From JAGPUQ01 sp036677085 (GTDB lineage Bacteria > Pseudomonadota > Gammaproteobacteria > Pseudomonadales > Porticoccaceae), in the NCBI GenBank assembly GCA_036677085.1, contig JAKFFI010000017.1, forward strand, positions 147,587-211,586: a DNA stretch of 64,000 nt. The letters run 5' to 3'. A program made the position numbers and the translations under genes. The notes beneath the pieces were generated by a model. The model ran no database searches, was not told where the DNA came from, and saw only the letters and a list, made by a program, of their open reading frames with translations. Positions within the stretch are counted from its first letter, which is position 1, and every line of letters begins with the position of its first letter. This document shows positions 61,599-64,000 of the stretch, piece after piece.

Positions 61599-61708
61599 GG
61601 ATACTCTGAGTAATCGTCATGCCCGTGCAGACGGGCATCCAGAAGGGTTTGAGATTTCTGGGTTCCCGCTTGCGCGGGAACGACGATTGCGCGGTTATTC
61701 AGAGTACC
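61599..61708. repeat. MITE-like dispersed repeat with terminal inverted repeats
   Basis: The ends GGATACTCTGAGTAA (61599-61613) and TTATTCAGAGTACC (61695-61708) are imperfect inverted repeats. Inside are two hairpins, TGCCCGTGCAGACGGGCA and TTCCCGCTTGCGCGGGAA, of the CGTCAT...GGGAATGACG type common in proteobacterial dispersed elements. The remaining 61709-61920 shows no gene. Confidence 0.65.
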
Positions 61709-61920
61709 CCCCATCACATCCATAGGGGTTGGATTATAGATCAGTCGCCGGCGCGTCCTTCCCGTCCGCTTTCCCACTGCCGTGATCCAATTCGTTGCGG
61801 TGCGATTTTGGGACACCTCCAGGTATGAATGCGCGCCACGGCGAATGACTGGCGCTGACGCCCGCACCCGGGCGACAAAACTTTCGGCCGCACAGGGGCC
61901 CGAGCGCGGTTCACGGTCGC

Positions 61921-61926
61921 TATAAT
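61921..61926 (+). promoter_or_regulatory. -10 box upstream of lptM-lysA-dapF
   Basis: A perfect TATAAT 33 bases before the lptM ATG. No good -35 hexamer is visible at the expected distance. Confidence 0.5.
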
Positions 61927-61958
61927 GCCAGGTCAGCTACCCGTCCGGCGCCAAGTCC

Positions 61959-62183
61959 ATGATCCGTCCGCTGCGCATCGCGCCCACCCTGCTGCTCGTC
62001 CTGGCCCTGCCGGCCGCGCTCGGCGGGTGCGGCAACACCGGAGATTTGTATCTGCCGCCGCCACCGGTGACTCAGGTGCCCGAAAAAGTGCCGAATGCCG
62101 CGCCGCCCGTGGCCCCGCCAGTTCCAGCCACCGAGCCCGCTGCGCCCACCGACGCGGGCGCCACCGAAAGCACGGCGCCCTGA
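61959..62183 (+). CDS. lptM: LptM family lipoprotein
   Basis: A 74-residue lipoprotein. A signal sequence ends in a lipobox (AALGGC, Cys25) followed by the conserved GNTGDLYLPPP of LptM/YifL, then a Pro/Ala-rich tail. LptM helps the LptDE complex mature at the outer membrane. It precedes lysA by 14 bases, as in most gammaproteobacteria. Confidence 0.9.
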   Translation: MIRPLRIAPTLLLVLALPAALGGCGNTGDLYLPPPPVTQVPEKVPNAAPPVAPPVPATEPAAPTDAGATESTAP

Positions 62184-62197
62184 CCGACCTGCTGCCG

Positions 62198-63451
62198 ATG
62201 CGCCAACTCCCGATCGCCGCCGGCGGGCTCCGCTGCGAGAACGTCGCCCTGGGCACCATCGCCGCTGACCTGGGCACGCCGACCTACGTCTACAGCCGTG
62301 CGGCGCTCACCGAACAGTTTCAAGCCTACGCCGAAGCCCTGCGCGGCACCGATCACCTGATCTGTTTTGCGGTGAAAGCGAATTCCAATCTCGCGGTGCT
62401 GGATCTGCTGGCGCGCCTCGGGGCGGGCTTCGACATCGTCTCGGTGGGCGAGCTGGAGCGCGTGCTGCGCGCCGGCGGCGATCCCTGCAAGGTGGTATTT
62501 TCCGGCGTGGGCAAAACGGCGGCGGAAATGGCGCGCGCGCTCAGCGTCGGCATCCACTGCTTCAACGTCGAATCCCTGGCCGAACTGGAACGCCTCGACC
62601 GAGTGGCCGGCGAACTCGGGCTGCGCGCGCCGGTGTCCCTGCGCGTCAACCCCGATGTCGACGCCGGCACCCATCCCTATATCGCCACCGGACTCGCCGA
62701 AAACAAATTCGGTTTGCCCATCGACGCCGCGCGTGCCTGTTATCGCCGCGCGCGCGCATTGCCCAACATCGAGATTCGCGGCATCGACTGCCATATCGGC
62801 TCCCAGCTCACCGCACTGGCACCCTTCGAGGCCGCGCTCGAACGCGTCCTGCTGCTGGTCGCCGAACTGCGCCGGGATGGCATCGCGCTCGCGCATCTGG
62901 ACCTCGGCGGCGGGCTCGGGGTGCGCTACCGCGACGAGACGCCGCCGACGCCGCAGGCCTATGTCGCCGCCCTGCGCCGCCACACGGACGCCCTCGGCCT
63001 GACCCTGATTCTGGAACCTGGGCGTTCCATCGTCGCCAACGCCGGCGTGCTGCTCACCCGCGTCGAATACCTGAAGGAAAATCGCGGCAAACATTTCGCC
63101 ATCGTCGATGCCGCCATGAACGACCTGGTGCGCCCCGCGCTCTATCAGGCGTGGATGGCCATCGAACCCGTGGTACCGCGCACGGATGTTCCCGAACAGC
63201 GCTACGACATCGTCGGTCCGGTCTGCGAGACCGGCGATTTTCTCGGCCGCGACCGGCCGTTGCGGCTGGCCGAGGGCGATCTGCTGTGCGTGCGCTCGGC
63301 GGGCGCCTACGGCTTCACCATGAGCTCCAACTACAACAGCCGCCCGCGCGCCGCCGAAGTCCTGGTCGATGGCGACCACTTTACCGTGGTCAGGGAGCGC
63401 GAAACCCTTGCCGATCTGATGCGCGGCGAACATCGGTTGCAAGGCGACTGA
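62198..63451 (+). CDS. lysA: Diaminopimelate decarboxylase
   Basis: PLP enzyme for the last step of lysine synthesis. It has 417 residues from the ATG at 62198. The PLP lysine is in CFAVKANSN; other landmarks are GAGFDIVSVGELER, HIGSQLT, LDLGGGLGVRY, EPGRSIVANAG and the substrate-binding GPVCETGDFLG. It is followed 1 base later by dapF. Confidence 0.97.
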   Translation: MRQLPIAAGGLRCENVALGTIAADLGTPTYVYSRAALTEQFQAYAEALRGTDHLICFAVKANSNLAVLDLLARLGAGFDIVSVGELERVLRAGGDPCKVVFSGVGKTAAEMARALSVGIHCFNVESLAELERLDRVAGELGLRAPVSLRVNPDVDAGTHPYIATGLAENKFGLPIDAARACYRRARALPNIEIRGIDCHIGSQLTALAPFEAALERVLLLVAELRRDGIALAHLDLGGGLGVRYRDETPPTPQAYVAALRRHTDALGLTLILEPGRSIVANAGVLLTRVEYLKENRGKHFAIVDAAMNDLVRPALYQAWMAIEPVVPRTDVPEQRYDIVGPVCETGDFLGRDRPLRLAEGDLLCVRSAGAYGFTMSSNYNSRPRAAEVLVDGDHFTVVRERETLADLMRGEHRLQGD

Positions 63452-63452
63452 C

Positions 63453-64000
63453 ATGCTGCTCCCGTTTACGAAAATGCACGGACTCGGCAACGATTTCGTG
63501 GTCATCGACGCCGTCACCCAGGAGGTGAGCGTCACGCCGGAAATGGCCCGTCATCTGAGCGATCGCCACTTCGGCATCGGCTGCGACCAGGTGCTGGTGG
63601 TCGAGCCGCCGCGGCAGCCCGACGTCGATTTCCACTATCGCATCTTCAATGCCGACGGCGGCGAAGTCGGTCAGTGCGGCAATGGCGCCCGTTGCCTGGC
63701 CCGGTTCGTGCGCGAGCAGAAACTCAGCACCAAGGCCCGCCTCCGGGTCGAAACCGCAACCGGTATCCTGGAACTGGTCATCCTGAGCGGCGACCTGTAT
63801 CAGGTCGCACTGGGCGTGCCGCGTTTTGCGCCGGCGGAAATTCCGTTCGTCACGCCGGCGCGCGCGCCCCGCTACCAGCTCGACATCGACGGCCAGAACC
63901 ACAGTTTCAGCGCGCTCTCCATGGGCAACCCCCACGCGGTGCTGGAAGTCGAGGCCATCGCCCACGCGCCCGTCGCCGAGCTCGGCGCCAAGATCGGCGC
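63453..64000 (+). CDS. dapF: Diaminopimelate epimerase, 3' end outside the window
   Basis: The first 182 codons of DapF, which interconverts LL- and meso-diaminopimelate for lysine and peptidoglycan. It starts MLLPFTKMHGLGNDFVVIDA and carries the first catalytic cysteine in GQCGNGARCLARF; the second would lie beyond the edge. The frame is open to base 64000. Confidence 0.95.
   Translation, partial: MLLPFTKMHGLGNDFVVIDAVTQEVSVTPEMARHLSDRHFGIGCDQVLVVEPPRQPDVDFHYRIFNADGGEVGQCGNGARCLARFVREQKLSTKARLRVETATGILELVILSGDLYQVALGVPRFAPAEIPFVTPARAPRYQLDIDGQNHSFSALSMGNPHAVLEVEAIAHAPVAELGAKIG

Noticed and set aside
61599..61708. Pair of ordinary terminators or a phage attachment site
   Set aside because: No T-runs follow the hairpins, there is no integrase gene, and the outer inverted repeats fit a MITE-like element better.

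Overview
The window is a GC-rich chromosomal segment of a gammaproteobacterium. The evidence is gene content and order, not a marker gene. The blocks hslR-hslO-pckA, argH/algZ-algR-hemC-D-X-Y, ridA-spoT-rpoZ-gmk-yicC/rph-crc-pyrE, slmA-argB-algC-coaBC/radC-rpmB-rpmG, mutM-coaD-rsmD/ftsY-ftsE-ftsX-rpoH and lptM-lysA-dapF all have counterparts in pseudomonad-like chromosomes. Here they are joined differently and interrupted by accessory DNA. I cannot name the genus.

Layout. 0-10.4 kb: Hsp15, Hsp33, PEP carboxykinase, the translationally coupled hemCDXY operon, the AlgZ/AlgR two-component pair and argininosuccinate lyase. 10.4-13.6 kb: a small accessory patch with an alpha/beta hydrolase, a luciferase-like monooxygenase and a FrnE-type DsbA gene broken by an in-frame amber codon. 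13.7-35.3 kb: housekeeping genes for the stringent response, nucleotide synthesis, the Crc-like regulator, nucleoid occlusion, CoA and arginine synthesis, ribosomal proteins L28 and L33, DNA repair, FtsYEX, sigma-32 and tRNA methylation. 35.4-36.6 kb: small membrane proteins and debris. 36.7-61.6 kb: a cell-surface glycan island. 61.9-64 kb: lptM-lysA and a partial dapF.

The island is the most unusual part. Its core is a tightly packed minus-strand operon (50895 down to 41667) with the enzymes needed to make decaprenyl-phosphoryl-D-arabinofuranose, the donor known best from mycobacterial cell walls. These are a HAD phosphatase-UbiA phosphoribosyltransferase fusion, DprE1, DprE2 and a GtrA-type small membrane protein. 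They sit with a large polytopic membrane protein that could be the arabinosyltransferase, an epimerase, a flavin amine-oxidase-like enzyme and a methyltransferase. Downstream is an acyltransferase-3 gene interrupted at a run of 12 G, so it may be phase variable. Around the operon are three sulfotransferase-family genes, a giant glycosyltransferase (GT2, GT4 and RgpF parts), a DUF5672/TPR/GT9-like protein, another epimerase and DUF4254. Several of these unrelated enzymes share a short module (YLxxNPD...HYLxxGxxE/R) or an SEC-C zinc motif. Truncated DUF4254 copies and transposase remnants lie near both ends of the island, which points to assembly by recombination.

No tRNA, rRNA or CRISPR array was seen.
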